Source: Dryocola clanedunensis
Lineage (GTDB): Bacteria > Pseudomonadota > Gammaproteobacteria > Enterobacterales > Enterobacteriaceae
Assembly: GCF_025215155.1 (NCBI RefSeq)
Contig: NZ_JALHAM010000115.1
Reading direction: 5' to 3' (one strand)
DNA length: 64,000 nucleotides
Shown: positions 1 to 8,629 of the stretch, one piece after another
How positions within the stretch are numbered: the first letter of the stretch is position 1
Layout: the number at the start of each line of letters is the position of its first letter
Translations under genes and position numbers: made by a program
The notes under the pieces: model-generated
Seen by the model: the letters and a program-made list of their open reading frames with translations, nothing else
Told to the model about the DNA's origin: nothing
The model's database searches: none

Positions 1-1
1 T

Positions 2-2194
2 GCGTTCGTCACCGATCTCCTGTCTAAAATGACCAACGACGAGAAAATTGGCCAGCTGCGTCTGATAAGCGTAGGGCCGGATAACCCTAAAGAAGCCATT
101 CGTGAAATGATCAAAGACGGTCAGGTGGGGGCGATTTTTAACACCGTTACCCGCCACGACATTCGCATCATGCAGGATCAGGTGATGTCCCTGAGCCGCC
201 TGAAAATTCCTCTGTTCTTCGCCTATGACGTGCTTCACGGTCAGCGTACCGTTTTCCCCATCAGCCTGGGGCTGGCCTCGTCCTTTAACCTGGATGCGGT
301 GAAAACCGTCGGGCGCATCTCGGCCTATGAAGCGGCAGACGACGGCCTGAACATGACCTGGGCACCGATGGTCGATGTCTCCCGCGATCCGCGCTGGGGC
401 CGTGTCTCGGAAGGTTTCGGGGAAGATACCTATCTGACCTCCATTATGGGCCGCACGATGGTGGAAGCGATGCAGGGCAAAAGCCCGGCAGACCGCTACT
501 CCGTGATGACCAGCGTTAAGCACTTCGCGGCCTACGGTGCCGTGGAGGGCGGTAAAGAGTACAACACCGTCGACATGAGCCCGCAGCGCCTGTTCAATGA
601 CTATATGCCGCCGTACAAAGCCGCGTTAGACGCGGGCAGCGGTGGCGTGATGGTGGCGCTGAACTCCATCAACGGCACGCCGGCCACCTCCAATAGCTGG
701 CTGCTGAAAGACCTGCTGCGCGACGAGTGGAAGTTCAAAGGCATTACCATTTCCGATCACGGCGCGATTAAAGAGCTGATTAAGCACGGCGTGGCGAGCG
801 ACCCGAAAGACGCGGTGCGCGTGGCGCTCAACTCTGGCATTAACATGAGCATGAGCGACGAGTACTACAGTAAGTATCTGCCGGAGCTGGTGAAGAGCGG
901 GGCCGTCCCTCAGAAAGAGCTGGACGATGCCGCCCGCCACGTGCTGAACGTGAAATACGATATGGGCCTGTTTAACGACCCGTACAGCCACCTTGGGCCG
1001 AAAGAGTCTGACCCGGCAGACACCAACGCCGAAAGCCGCCTGCACCGCAAAGAAGCACGCGAAGTGGCTCGTGAAAGTCTGGTGCTGCTGAAAAACCGTC
1101 TGCAAACGCTGCCGCTGAAAAAATCCGGTACCATTGCCGTGGTTGGCCCGCTGGCCGACAGCAAGCGTGACATGATGGGCAGCTGGTCTGCGGCGGGCGT
1201 GGCGGATCAAACAGTTACCGTATTGCAGGGCATTCAGAGCGCCGTGGGCGACAAAGCAAAAATTGTTCACGTGCAGGGCGCGAACGTCACCGATGACAAA
1301 GGCATTGTCGCCTTCCTGAACGAGTACGAGAAAGCCGTGAAGGTTGACCCGCGTACGCCGAAAGAGATGATCGACGAAGCCGTTAACGCGGCGAAAAGCG
1401 CTGACGTTGTGGTTGCCGTGGTGGGTGAAGCGCAGGGTATGGCGCACGAAGCCTCAAGCCGTACCGATCTTGTGCTGCCGCAAAGCCAGCGCGATTTGAT
1501 TGCCGCCCTGAAAGCAACCGGCAAGCCGCTGGTGCTGGTGGTGATGAACGGCCGTCCGCTCGCGCTGGTGAAAGAAGACCAGCAGGCTGATGCGATGCTG
1601 GAAGCATGGTACAGCGGCACCGAAGGCGGCAACGCCATCGCCGATGTGCTTTTTGGCGACGATAACCCGTCGGGCAAACTGCCAATGTCCTTCCCTCGTT
1701 CGGTGGGTCAGGTCCCGACCTACTACAGCCACCTGAACACCGGCCGTCCGTACAACCCGGAAAAACCGAACAAGTACACTTCCCGCTACTTCGACGAAGC
1801 AAATGGCCCGCTTTATCCGTTTGGTTACGGCCTGAGCTACACCACGTTCAGCGTGTCTGACGTGAAAATGTCCGCGCCAACCATGACCCGCGACGGGAAA
1901 GTGGAGGCGAGTGTGACGGTCAAAAATACCGGTGACCGCGAGGGCGCAACGGTAGTGCAGATGTACCTGCAGGACGTTACCGCAACCATGAGCCGTCCGG
2001 TCAAAGAGTTAAAGGGCTTTAAGAAAGTCACTCTCAAGCCGGGAGAAACCCAGACCGTCAGCTTCCCGATTGATATCGAAGCGCTGAAGTTCTGGAACGC
2101 GCAGATGAAGTACGATGCCGAGCCTGGCAAGTTTAACGTCTTCGTTGGGCTGGACTCCGCTCGCGTGAAGCAGGGCGAGTTTGAACTGAAGTAA
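2..2194 (+). CDS. bglX: Periplasmic beta-glucosidase BglX, 5' end cut by window
   Basis: GH3 beta-glucosidase that hydrolyses beta-glucosides in the periplasm. The frame is open from base 2 and the product aligns from memory with E. coli BglX (765 aa) from about residue 35, so only the signal peptide and the first mature residues are missing; the Met codon at 29 is internal. The GH3 nucleophile motif ISDHG is visible, with the catalytic Asp codon at 755-757. A GH3 C-terminal domain follows, and a fibronectin-III-like tail ends in GEFELK. It lies upstream of osmF on the same strand, as in E. coli. A stem-loop follows the stop, so it is probably transcribed separately from osmF. Confidence 0.97.
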   Translation, partial: AFVTDLLSKMTNDEKIGQLRLISVGPDNPKEAIREMIKDGQVGAIFNTVTRHDIRIMQDQVMSLSRLKIPLFFAYDVLHGQRTVFPISLGLASSFNLDAVKTVGRISAYEAADDGLNMTWAPMVDVSRDPRWGRVSEGFGEDTYLTSIMGRTMVEAMQGKSPADRYSVMTSVKHFAAYGAVEGGKEYNTVDMSPQRLFNDYMPPYKAALDAGSGGVMVALNSINGTPATSNSWLLKDLLRDEWKFKGITISDHGAIKELIKHGVASDPKDAVRVALNSGINMSMSDEYYSKYLPELVKSGAVPQKELDDAARHVLNVKYDMGLFNDPYSHLGPKESDPADTNAESRLHRKEAREVARESLVLLKNRLQTLPLKKSGTIAVVGPLADSKRDMMGSWSAAGVADQTVTVLQGIQSAVGDKAKIVHVQGANVTDDKGIVAFLNEYEKAVKVDPRTPKEMIDEAVNAAKSADVVVAVVGEAQGMAHEASSRTDLVLPQSQRDLIAALKATGKPLVLVVMNGRPLALVKEDQQADAMLEAWYSGTEGGNAIADVLFGDDNPSGKLPMSFPRSVGQVPTYYSHLNTGRPYNPEKPNKYTSRYFDEANGPLYPFGYGLSYTTFSVSDVKMSAPTMTRDGKVEASVTVKNTGDREGATVVQMYLQDVTATMSRPVKELKGFKKVTLKPGETQTVSFPIDIEALKFWNAQMKYDAEPGKFNVFVGLDSARVKQGEFELK

Positions 2195-2205
2195 GCGCTG
2201 ACCTC

Positions 2206-2236
2206 TTTTCCCCTCTTCGTGCCGGAGAGGGGAAAA
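2206..2236 (+). terminator. Stem-loop after bglX
   Basis: An 11-bp perfect inverted repeat (TTTTCCCCTCT / AGAGGGGAAAA) with a 9-nt loop starts 12 nt after the bglX stop. There is no T-run after the stem on the plus strand, so it may act as a weak terminator or as 3'-end protection. Confidence 0.5.
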
Positions 2237-2288
2237 CGACAAGCAAAGTCTGAAAAATTCCTCTCTATAACTTATTCCCCTTTATGCT

Positions 2289-2318
2289 TTCCCCGGCAGG
2301 TGCATTCTCGGCTATTCT
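2289..2318 (+). promoter_or_regulatory. Candidate RpoS-type promoter of osmF
   Basis: CTATTCT at 2312-2318 resembles the sigmaS extended -10 (CTATACT), about 50 nt before the osmF start. The -35 side is poor, which sigmaS promoters tolerate. The E. coli osmF operon is known to be RpoS-dependent and osmotically induced; the site itself is my inference. Confidence 0.4.
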
Positions 2319-2367
2319 TGTTGTGACTCCCTGATTTTCAAGTAAAGAACAACAACGAGGAATCACC

Positions 2368-3279
2368 ATGAATTTAAAAACGCGTTTTGGCGTGGCGGGA
2401 TTACTGATGCTGGCTGCGGGTGCTCAGGCGGCCGAGCCGGTGAAAGTTGGCTCGAAAATTGATACCGAAGGCTCGCTGCTGGGCAACATTATTTTGCAGG
2501 TGCTGGAAAGCCACGGCGTGAAAACCGTTAACAAAATCCAGCTTGGCACCACGCCGGTGGTGCGCGGGGCGATTACCTCGGGCGAGCTGGATATCTACCC
2601 TGAATACACGGGCAACGGGGCATTTTTCTTTAAAGATGATAACGACCCGGTATGGAAAAACGCTCAGAAAGGCTATGACAAAGTGAAGCAGCTCGACGCT
2701 GAGAAAAATCACCTGGTCTGGCTGACGCCTGCCCCTGCTAATAACACCTGGACTATCGCCGTACGCAAAGATTTAGCCGAAAAAAATAAGCTGACCTCGA
2801 TGGACGATCTCAGCGCCTGGCTGAAAAAAGGGGGCGAGTTCAAGCTTGCGGCTTCTGCTGAATTCATCGAGCGCCCGGACGCACTTCCCGCGTTTGAAAA
2901 GGCATATGGATTTAATCTCGACCAGAAACAGCTGCTGTCGCTGGCCGGTGGCGACACCGCCGTGACCATCAAGGCTGCCGCTCAGAAAACCTCCGGAGTG
3001 AACGCAGCAATGGCCTACGGCACCGACGGTCCGGTGGCGGCGCTTGGCCTGCAAACGTTAACCGATCCGAAAGGCGTGCAGCCGATTTACGCGCCTGCGC
3101 CGGTGGTGCGTGAAGCGGTGCTGAAAGCCTATCCGCAGCTTGACGAGTGGCTGAAGCCTGTCTTCGCCTCGCTCGATGAGAAAACCCTGCAGCAGCTGAA
3201 CGCCAGCATTGCCGTAGAAGGGCTGGACGCGAAAAAAGTGGCGGCGGACTACCTGAAGAAAAAAGGTTTTGTGAAGTAA
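2368..3279 (+). CDS. osmF: Osmolyte-binding periplasmic protein OsmF (YehZ)
   Basis: Substrate-binding subunit of the OsmF-YehYXW ABC importer, a low-affinity glycine-betaine-type system of the OpuBC/QAT family. A signal peptide ends at about residue 21 (AQA). The protein is 303 aa, against about 305 in E. coli. The OpuAC-type motifs GSKIDTEG near the mature N-terminus and LDIYPEYTGNG are visible. An AACGAGGA ribosome-binding site precedes the ATG. It is first in the operon but is separated from yehY by a REP cluster, which may keep the binding protein more abundant than the membrane subunits. Confidence 0.95.
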   Translation: MNLKTRFGVAGLLMLAAGAQAAEPVKVGSKIDTEGSLLGNIILQVLESHGVKTVNKIQLGTTPVVRGAITSGELDIYPEYTGNGAFFFKDDNDPVWKNAQKGYDKVKQLDAEKNHLVWLTPAPANNTWTIAVRKDLAEKNKLTSMDDLSAWLKKGGEFKLAASAEFIERPDALPAFEKAYGFNLDQKQLLSLAGGDTAVTIKAAAQKTSGVNAAMAYGTDGPVAALGLQTLTDPKGVQPIYAPAPVVREAVLKAYPQLDEWLKPVFASLDEKTLQQLNASIAVEGLDAKKVAADYLKKKGFVK

Positions 3280-3297
3280 TCCGTTGGCGAAATAGTG

Positions 3298-3426
3298 GTG
3301 GATGGCGCTTGCGCTTATCCACCCTACAACAACTCTTCAGGTCAGTGTCGCCACCCAATACGTAGGTCGGATAAGCGCAGCGTCATCCGACAAAACCCCG
3401 GTCGGATAAGCATGGCCTCGTCCGAC
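3298..3426. repeat. REP cluster, three palindromic units, between osmF and yehY
   Basis: Three imperfect palindromes of 25-26 bp lie at 3298-3322, 3366-3391 and 3401-3426. They share the ends GTCGGAT...ATCCGAC or GTGGAT...ATCCAC and the core ATAAGCG. The same motif recurs near 7.3, 31.7 and 48.0 kb. In an intercistronic position such elements usually stabilise the upstream mRNA or attenuate transcription. Confidence 0.85.
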
Positions 3427-3446
3427 AAAACTAACAGGATGTCAGT

Positions 3447-4604
3447 TTGCCGAAAATCCATAATCGCGTCCTGCTGCTGCTGGTGATTTTGCTGGCGGCG
3501 GCGGGCGCTGCTTTACCTTTTATCAATTATGCGGCCAACCGCCTGGTTTCAGGTGAGCCCATGGCCCTGCGCCAGCTTCCGGGCCACGCGTTAATACTGC
3601 TGCTTACCCCCACGCTGATTCTTGCTCTCCTGACTTTTCTCCCTACTCGCAAACGCTCCCTCTCGCTGACGCTGCTGGTTGGCGAGGCGATGTTTATTGG
3701 GGTTCTGGTGCTGATGGGGAAAACCGCGACGAATTTTGCCGAGCAGGGGAGCAGTCTGGCGCGAACCTCACCGGGCAGCGGGCTTTGGCTGTCGCTGGCG
3801 CTGTGCCTGCTGCTTTGTGCGGATGCTATTAACCGTCTCACGCCGAAAGCGCTCTGGCGGCTGCTGTTGAATCTGCAAATCTGGATTGTGCCAGTGGCCC
3901 TGTTGCTCAGCGGCTTTTTTGCTGACCTCTCGCTGCTGAAAGAGTATGCCAACCGGCAGGATGTGTTTGATGATGCGCTGAGCCGCCACCTGGCCCTGCT
4001 TGTTGGTACGCTGGTCCCGGCGCTGCTGATTGGCGTGCCGCTCGGCGTGCTCTGCTATCAGCGTCCAAAGTGGCAGTCATCGGTATTCTCTGTGCTTAAC
4101 GTGATTCAGACGGTGCCGTCGGTGGCGCTTTTTGGCTTGCTGATAGCGCCGCTGGCCGGGCTGGCGAAAAGTTTTCCCTGGCTGAAAGACATTGGCGTCA
4201 GCGGCATTGGCGTCACGCCCGCACTGATTGCCCTGGTGCTTTACGCGCTGTTGCCGCTGGTGCGCGGCGTGGTGGCCGGGTTGCAACAGGTGCCGCGAAA
4301 TGTCGTTGAAAGTGCCGAAGGTATGGGCATGTCGCGGCGGCAAATTTTCTGGCGTGCCGAAGTGCCGCTTGCCATGCCCGTCCTGCTGCGCAGCCTGCGC
4401 GTTGTCTGCGTGCAGACCATCGGCATGGCAGTGATAGCCGCACTCATTGGCGCGGGCGGATTCGGCGCCATTATCTTCCAGGGGCTGCTCAGCAGCGCGC
4501 TGGATCTGGTGCTGCTCGGTGTGATCCCGGTCATTGCCCTTGCCGTCCTGCTGGACGCGCTGTTTAAACTTGTTATTTCATTGCTGGAGGCAAAACAGCC
4601 ATGA
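3447..4604 (+). CDS. yehY: Osmolyte ABC importer permease YehY
   Basis: Inner-membrane permease of the OsmF-YehYXW importer, 385 aa and matching E. coli YehY. The N-terminal half has several hydrophobic segments. The C-terminal half carries the binding-protein-dependent permease domain, with the EAA-type loop VPRNVVESAEGMGMSRRQ. The start is taken as TTG 3447, with AGGA at 3436-3439 giving 7-nt spacing; the ATG at 3439 is out of frame. Its stop overlaps the yehX start (ATGA), indicating translational coupling. Confidence 0.92.
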   Translation: MPKIHNRVLLLLVILLAAAGAALPFINYAANRLVSGEPMALRQLPGHALILLLTPTLILALLTFLPTRKRSLSLTLLVGEAMFIGVLVLMGKTATNFAEQGSSLARTSPGSGLWLSLALCLLLCADAINRLTPKALWRLLLNLQIWIVPVALLLSGFFADLSLLKEYANRQDVFDDALSRHLALLVGTLVPALLIGVPLGVLCYQRPKWQSSVFSVLNVIQTVPSVALFGLLIAPLAGLAKSFPWLKDIGVSGIGVTPALIALVLYALLPLVRGVVAGLQQVPRNVVESAEGMGMSRRQIFWRAEVPLAMPVLLRSLRVVCVQTIGMAVIAALIGAGGFGAIIFQGLLSSALDLVLLGVIPVIALAVLLDALFKLVISLLEAKQP

Positions 4605-5545
4605 TCGAATTTGACCATGTCAGTAAATACTTCCAGGGGGAAGCGGCGGTAAAAGATCTGTCGCTCAATATCCAGGAAGGTCAGTTTACGGTGCTGATTG
4701 GCACCTCCGGCTCCGGTAAATCCACCACGCTGAAAATGATCAACCGGCTGGTGGAGCACGACGAAGGGCGTATCCGCTTTGCCGGGGAAGAAATCCGTAA
4801 CTTTGATGTGAAGGCGCTGCGCCGCAGGATGGGTTATGCGATTCAGTCTATTGGTCTGTTTCCGCACTGGACCGTAGCGCAGAACATCGCCACCGTCCCG
4901 CAGCTGCTGAAATGGCCGAAGGCAAAGATCGATGCGCGCATTGACGAGCTTCTGGCTTTGCTTGGCCTGGATGCCGGCCAGTTTCGCGACCGCTATCCGC
5001 ACCAGCTGTCCGGTGGGCAGCAACAGCGTGTAGGCGTCGCGCGTGCGCTGGCGGCGGACCCGGAAGTGCTGCTGATGGATGAACCCTTCGGCGCGCTGGA
5101 TCCTGTGACCCGGGCGGCGCTCCAGCAGGAGATAAGCCGTATTCACGATCTGCTGGGCCGCACCATCGTGCTGGTGACGCACGATATCGAAGAGGCGCTG
5201 CGGCTGGCGGACAGAATTGTACTGATGGACGCAGGCCAGGTGGTACAGCAGGGGACGCCGATGGATCTGCTGACCAATCCGGTAAACGATTTCGCCCGCG
5301 ACTTCTTTGGCCGCAGCGAGCTTGGTCTGCGCCTGCTGTCGCTGCGCCAGGTGGCGAACAGCGTACGGTCTGACGAACACATTGTCGGCGAACCTATTGC
5401 GGCGGATCTTAGCCTGCGGGAAGCGCTGTCTCTGTTTGTCGACAGGCAGTGCGAGCAGCTGCCTGTGGTGGATGCAAAGGGCGTTCATTGCGGCGTGCTG
5501 CACTTCAGCGATCTGGTGCGAGGTGAACATGCGTCTGGTTCGTGA
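4601..5545 (+). CDS. yehX: Osmolyte ABC importer ATPase YehX
   Basis: ATP-binding subunit of the OsmF-YehYXW importer, 314 aa. Walker A GTSGSGKST lies at residues 34-42, followed by the ABC signature LSGGQQQRV, Walker B LLMDEP and the switch His in LVTHD. The C-terminal about 70 residues look like a CBS-type regulatory part, as in other QAT ATPases such as ProV and OpuCA. It overlaps yehY by 4 nt and yehW by 17 nt. Confidence 0.95.
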   Translation: MIEFDHVSKYFQGEAAVKDLSLNIQEGQFTVLIGTSGSGKSTTLKMINRLVEHDEGRIRFAGEEIRNFDVKALRRRMGYAIQSIGLFPHWTVAQNIATVPQLLKWPKAKIDARIDELLALLGLDAGQFRDRYPHQLSGGQQQRVGVARALAADPEVLLMDEPFGALDPVTRAALQQEISRIHDLLGRTIVLVTHDIEEALRLADRIVLMDAGQVVQQGTPMDLLTNPVNDFARDFFGRSELGLRLLSLRQVANSVRSDEHIVGEPIAADLSLREALSLFVDRQCEQLPVVDAKGVHCGVLHFSDLVRGEHASGS

Positions 5546-6260
5546 TCCGCTGCTGTGGCTGATTGCCCTGTTTATCGCGCTTCTCTATGCGATGCCGCAT
5601 ACCGAAGGCCTGTTCAGCTGGCTTTTTCCCGAGCTGGCAAGGCCGGTGTATCAGCAGGAGAGCTTCAGCGCGCTGGCGCTTGCGCACCTCACGCTGGTGA
5701 GCATTTCCAGCGTGGTTGCCATTGTCATTGGTATGGGATTGGGCATCGCCGTGACGCGCCCGTGGGGGCTGGAGTTTCGCTCACTGGTGGAGACCATTAC
5801 CGCCGCGGGGCAGACGTTTCCACCGGTCGCGGTGCTGGCAATTGCCGTGCCGGTGATGGGGTTTGGCCAGCAGCCCGCGATTATTGCGCTGGTGCTGTAC
5901 GGCCTGTTGCCTATCGTACAGGGCACACTCGCGGGGATTGGTGCGGTGCCAGAAGCCACCAGAGAAATTGCTTTTGGCGCAGGGATGAGCCGCTGGCAGG
6001 TGTTGCGTAAGGTTGAGTTACCGCTGGCCGCACCGGTGATTCTGGCGGGGATCCGTACTTCGGTCATTATTAATATCGGTACGGCAACTATCGCCTCAAC
6101 GGTGGGGGCCAACACGCTCGGCTCGCCGATTATCATCGGGCTTAGCGGCTTTAACACCGCTTACGTGATTCAGGGGGCCATCCTGGTGGCGCTGGCGGCG
6201 ATCGTTACCGATCGCCTCTTTGAACGCCTGCAAAGCTACATTACCCGTTATGCAAAATAA
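5529..6260 (+). CDS. yehW: Osmolyte ABC importer permease YehW
   Basis: Second permease of the importer, 243 aa, the same length as E. coli YehW. It has multiple transmembrane segments and an EAA-type loop (VPEATREIAFGAGMSRWQ). The frame is open upstream inside yehX, but ATG 5529 is chosen because it follows a GAGGTGAA ribosome-binding site and starts MRLVRDPLLWLI as in the family. The last 20 nt overlap convergent yohO. Confidence 0.94.
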   Translation: MRLVRDPLLWLIALFIALLYAMPHTEGLFSWLFPELARPVYQQESFSALALAHLTLVSISSVVAIVIGMGLGIAVTRPWGLEFRSLVETITAAGQTFPPVAVLAIAVPVMGFGQQPAIIALVLYGLLPIVQGTLAGIGAVPEATREIAFGAGMSRWQVLRKVELPLAAPVILAGIRTSVIINIGTATIASTVGANTLGSPIIIGLSGFNTAYVIQGAILVALAAIVTDRLFERLQSYITRYAK

Positions 6261-6348
6261 CGATGTAGCCCATCAGCATTACGCCGCCAATTCCGCCGAT
6301 GGCCATCACCAGCATGCCGCTGACGAGGGCAATTTTAGACCATTTCAT
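6241..6348 (-). CDS. yohO: Small membrane protein YohO
   Basis: A 35-codon reading frame begins MKWSKIALVSGMLVMAIGG and ends in GYIVILHNG. It closely resembles E. coli YohO (35 aa), which also lies next to yehW/mlrA. One hydrophobic glycine-rich segment suggests a single-pass inner-membrane protein of unknown function. GGGAGTG is well placed 5' of the ATG. The stop codon overlaps the 3' end of convergent yehW by 20 nt. Confidence 0.85.
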   Translation of the reverse strand: MKWSKIALVSGMLVMAIGGIGGVMLMGYIVILHNG

Positions 6349-6407
6349 TTTTCACTCCCTATGTGACGGGAGGGATTATAAAGCGAAGCTGGCTTGTTAA
6401 TGAAACT

Positions 6408-7175
6408 TTAAATGTCCTGAATGAGGCGAGAGGGGTCACGACCGCTGCCGTTTAGCGGATAAATGGGTAATCCTTCGCAGCGCCATTGCTCCAGCTGGGC
6501 GAGCTGCTGGTGGCTTGGCGCATCCCCGCACCAGACCAGAATCGTCTGCCGGGGAAAGAGTTCCGGCCGCACGCTGCTTAAGGGCTGGGCCAGTACGTCA
6601 ACGCGCCAGCCCTGCTGAATGGCCATCCACGCCGCCATCCACAGCCGGGTCGTGTCCTGGGTATTCCAGCCGATCAGCAGCGCATCTTTGCCGCTATGTT
6701 TGCGGGCGGACGCCAGGCAAAGCGCAATATAGTTAATCAGTGCGCCATCGAGCAGGCTTAGTAAGGTGTTGAGGGTGACCTGCTGACATTGCAGGCGGCG
6801 GCGAAGCGGGGTGTAGAGCTGCATCACGAGCGTTTCGGCGGGGTAGTCTCGTCCGACATCGGCCATCCAGGCCCGCAGCCTGTTCGGGTTGCCGCATTGC
6901 AGATAGTGCAGCAACGTCTCCTGACGCTCTCGCCAGCCGGTTTCCAGATCCAGCTCTTCACCGCAGAGCAATGCTTTCACCTTGCTGACCTGCACGCCGT
7001 TTTCTATCCAGCGTTTGATCTCACGAATGCGATCGATGTCGGCGTCGTCAAACAGCCGGTGCCCACCGTCGGTGCGCTGTGGTTTCAGAAGTCCGTAGCG
7101 CCTTTGCCAGGCACGTAACGTCACGGGATTGATGTCGCAAAGCACAGCTACTTCACCAATGGTATAAAGCGCCAT
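6408..7175 (-). CDS. mlrA: MerR-family regulator MlrA, activator of curli/biofilm control
   Basis: A 255-aa protein with an N-terminal MerR winged-helix domain (about residues 2-70: YTIGEVAVLCDINPVTLRAW, then GHRLFDDADIDRI). The long C-terminal half resembles a cobalamin-binding-like fold without an obvious B12 His motif. In E. coli, MlrA activates csgD in the RpoS-dependent biofilm pathway. The position after yehW and yohO matches E. coli. It is slightly longer than K-12 MlrA (243 aa), with the extra residues at the C-terminus. Confidence 0.93.
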   Translation of the reverse strand: MALYTIGEVAVLCDINPVTLRAWQRRYGLLKPQRTDGGHRLFDDADIDRIREIKRWIENGVQVSKVKALLCGEELDLETGWRERQETLLHYLQCGNPNRLRAWMADVGRDYPAETLVMQLYTPLRRRLQCQQVTLNTLLSLLDGALINYIALCLASARKHSGKDALLIGWNTQDTTRLWMAAWMAIQQGWRVDVLAQPLSSVRPELFPRQTILVWCGDAPSHQQLAQLEQWRCEGLPIYPLNGSGRDPSRLIQDI

Positions 7176-7295
7176 GTTGTCCCCAAAGCCAGTCCGGGAA
7201 GTCCCCGTATAACTGTAGACAGTGCGAAGGACTCTGGGAAATTTTACTGATTTATTTCTGTGGCGGAGAAGGCGGATGACAAAATTAAGGTGCAG

Positions 7296-7320
7296 GGCGG
7301 ATAAGCCTGCGCCATCCGCC
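7296..7320. repeat. REP palindrome between mlrA and roxA
   Basis: A single 25-bp unit (GGCGGATAAG...CATCCGCC) just downstream of the roxA stop, of the same family as the units at 3.3, 31.7 and 48.0 kb. Confidence 0.75.
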
Positions 7321-7336
7321 GCTACGGTGTGGCATA

Positions 7337-8461
7337 TTAATCTTCGAAGTACCAGTAACCCTGATTCACCAGCTCGGTCAGCACCTCGATAAACTCTTCG
7401 TCCTGCATGGCCTCGCCCAGCTCACTTTTTCCGACCGTGGTGTAGCGGCACAGAACATCTGCGGCTTTAGCGTTTTTTGTATTCAGCGGTTCGCTGTTCA
7501 CGAAGAAACGCTCGCCGACGTTGAGCACGCGCAGGCCGCTCAGGCGTGTGAGGGAGTCGCCCTGCATCAGCGCATCAAGGATCTCGCTTTGTTCATAGGC
7601 TGGCTCCGCCGGGGCAATGTCCAGTTCGTGGCGAGGCGTTGTTGCAAAGCGGCCAAACCACTGTTTGAAATCTTCTGGCTGGTTGAGCATCTCCACCATC
7701 ATGCCGCGCAGGCGATCCAGCTCGTACTCTTCCACTTTGCCCGGGTGCTCGCGCAGCGTCAGATCCGGATCGCTGTAGTGCTCGCCGCCCAGATCGTTTT
7801 CCAGCGCGTAGTCCGCAAAGCTGCTCACCAGATCGCGGCCGTTCGGCCCACGGAAACCGACGGAATAGTTGAGGGCGGTTTCGTGCGTGAAGCCATCGTG
7901 CGGGAAGCCCGGCGGAATATAGAGAATATCGCCCGGCTCGAGATCTTCATCGATGACTGGCGTAAACGGATCCACGTGCAGCAGGGCTGGATGCGGGCAG
8001 AACTGACGCATTGGCAGCTTGTCACCTACGCGCCAGCGGCGGCTTCCCATGCCCTGAATAATAAAGACGTCGTACTGATCGATATGCGGCCCAACGCCGC
8101 CGCCCGGTACGGAGAAAGAGATCATCAGATCGTCGAGACGCCAGTCTGGCAGCACGCGGAACGGACGCACCAGCTCGGCGGAAGGCTCGTGCCAGTGGTT
8201 GACGGCCTGCGCCAGCAAAGACCAGCCGGTCTCGCCCAGGTTATCAAAATCTTCAAACGGACCGTTGCTGGCGTGCCACTGTCCGTCTTCGGTATGGCTG
8301 ACCAGGCGACTGTCCACTTCTGGCTCCATCGCCAGACCCGCCAGCTCGTCCGGGGTAATAGGATCGATAAAATTCGGGAACGCATTTTTCAGGACAACCG
8401 GCTGTTTTTGCCAGTATTTTTCCATGAATTCTTGCCAGTCAAACGTCAGTTGATAAGCCAT
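7337..8461 (-). CDS. roxA: Ribosomal protein L16 arginine hydroxylase RoxA (YcfD)
   Basis: A 2-oxoglutarate/Fe(II)-dependent JmjC-type oxygenase that hydroxylates an arginine of ribosomal protein L16. It is 373 aa, the same length as E. coli YcfD. The iron ligands are visible as His126-x-Asp128 in GPHIDQYD and His188 in GFPHDG. ATG 8461 is chosen over an upstream extension because it gives MAYQLTFDW as in the family. In K-12 the gene lies near phoPQ, far from mlrA and dinG, so the context here differs. Confidence 0.93.
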   Translation of the reverse strand: MAYQLTFDWQEFMEKYWQKQPVVLKNAFPNFIDPITPDELAGLAMEPEVDSRLVSHTEDGQWHASNGPFEDFDNLGETGWSLLAQAVNHWHEPSAELVRPFRVLPDWRLDDLMISFSVPGGGVGPHIDQYDVFIIQGMGSRRWRVGDKLPMRQFCPHPALLHVDPFTPVIDEDLEPGDILYIPPGFPHDGFTHETALNYSVGFRGPNGRDLVSSFADYALENDLGGEHYSDPDLTLREHPGKVEEYELDRLRGMMVEMLNQPEDFKQWFGRFATTPRHELDIAPAEPAYEQSEILDALMQGDSLTRLSGLRVLNVGERFFVNSEPLNTKNAKAADVLCRYTTVGKSELGEAMQDEEFIEVLTELVNQGYWYFED

Positions 8462-8597
8462 ATTTTCATACCAGTGGGAAGAGAAACGGCGGTGATTATA
8501 AAGAGCCTGGGGGCCTGGCCGCCTTGTCATTGGTCAAGGGGAAGGGGATGACATAAAAACAAAAAAGAATGCCGTCGCGGGGCGAAAAGTGGGAGAA

Positions 8598-8617
8598 TAG
8601 TGGCTGTTTATACAGTA
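8598..8617 (+). promoter_or_regulatory. LexA (SOS) box of dinG
   Basis: TAGTGGCTGTTTATACAGTA sits 13 nt before the dinG ATG. It fits the (C/T)TG-N10-CAG rule with one change (GTG for TTG), and the right half TATACAGTA is perfect. From memory the E. coli dinG box has nearly the same core. It implies SOS induction of dinG-ybiB. Confidence 0.8.
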
Positions 8618-8629
8618 GAAGTGAGCGTT

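Noticed and set aside
626..1447. 273-codon minus-strand frame under bglX
   Set aside because: His/Val/Arg-rich shadow sequence; bglX itself is certain.
5307..5528. Upstream extension of the yehW frame
   Set aside because: It overlaps yehX fully; ATG 5529 has its own RBS and the family start.
4241..5530. 429-codon open frame on the minus strand under yehY/yehX
   Set aside because: Lies antisense to two clear ABC genes, has His/Gln/Arg-rich shadow composition and no RBS or family resemblance.
7589..8551. 320-codon plus-strand frame under roxA
   Set aside because: Antisense shadow of a well-conserved gene, with no plausible product.
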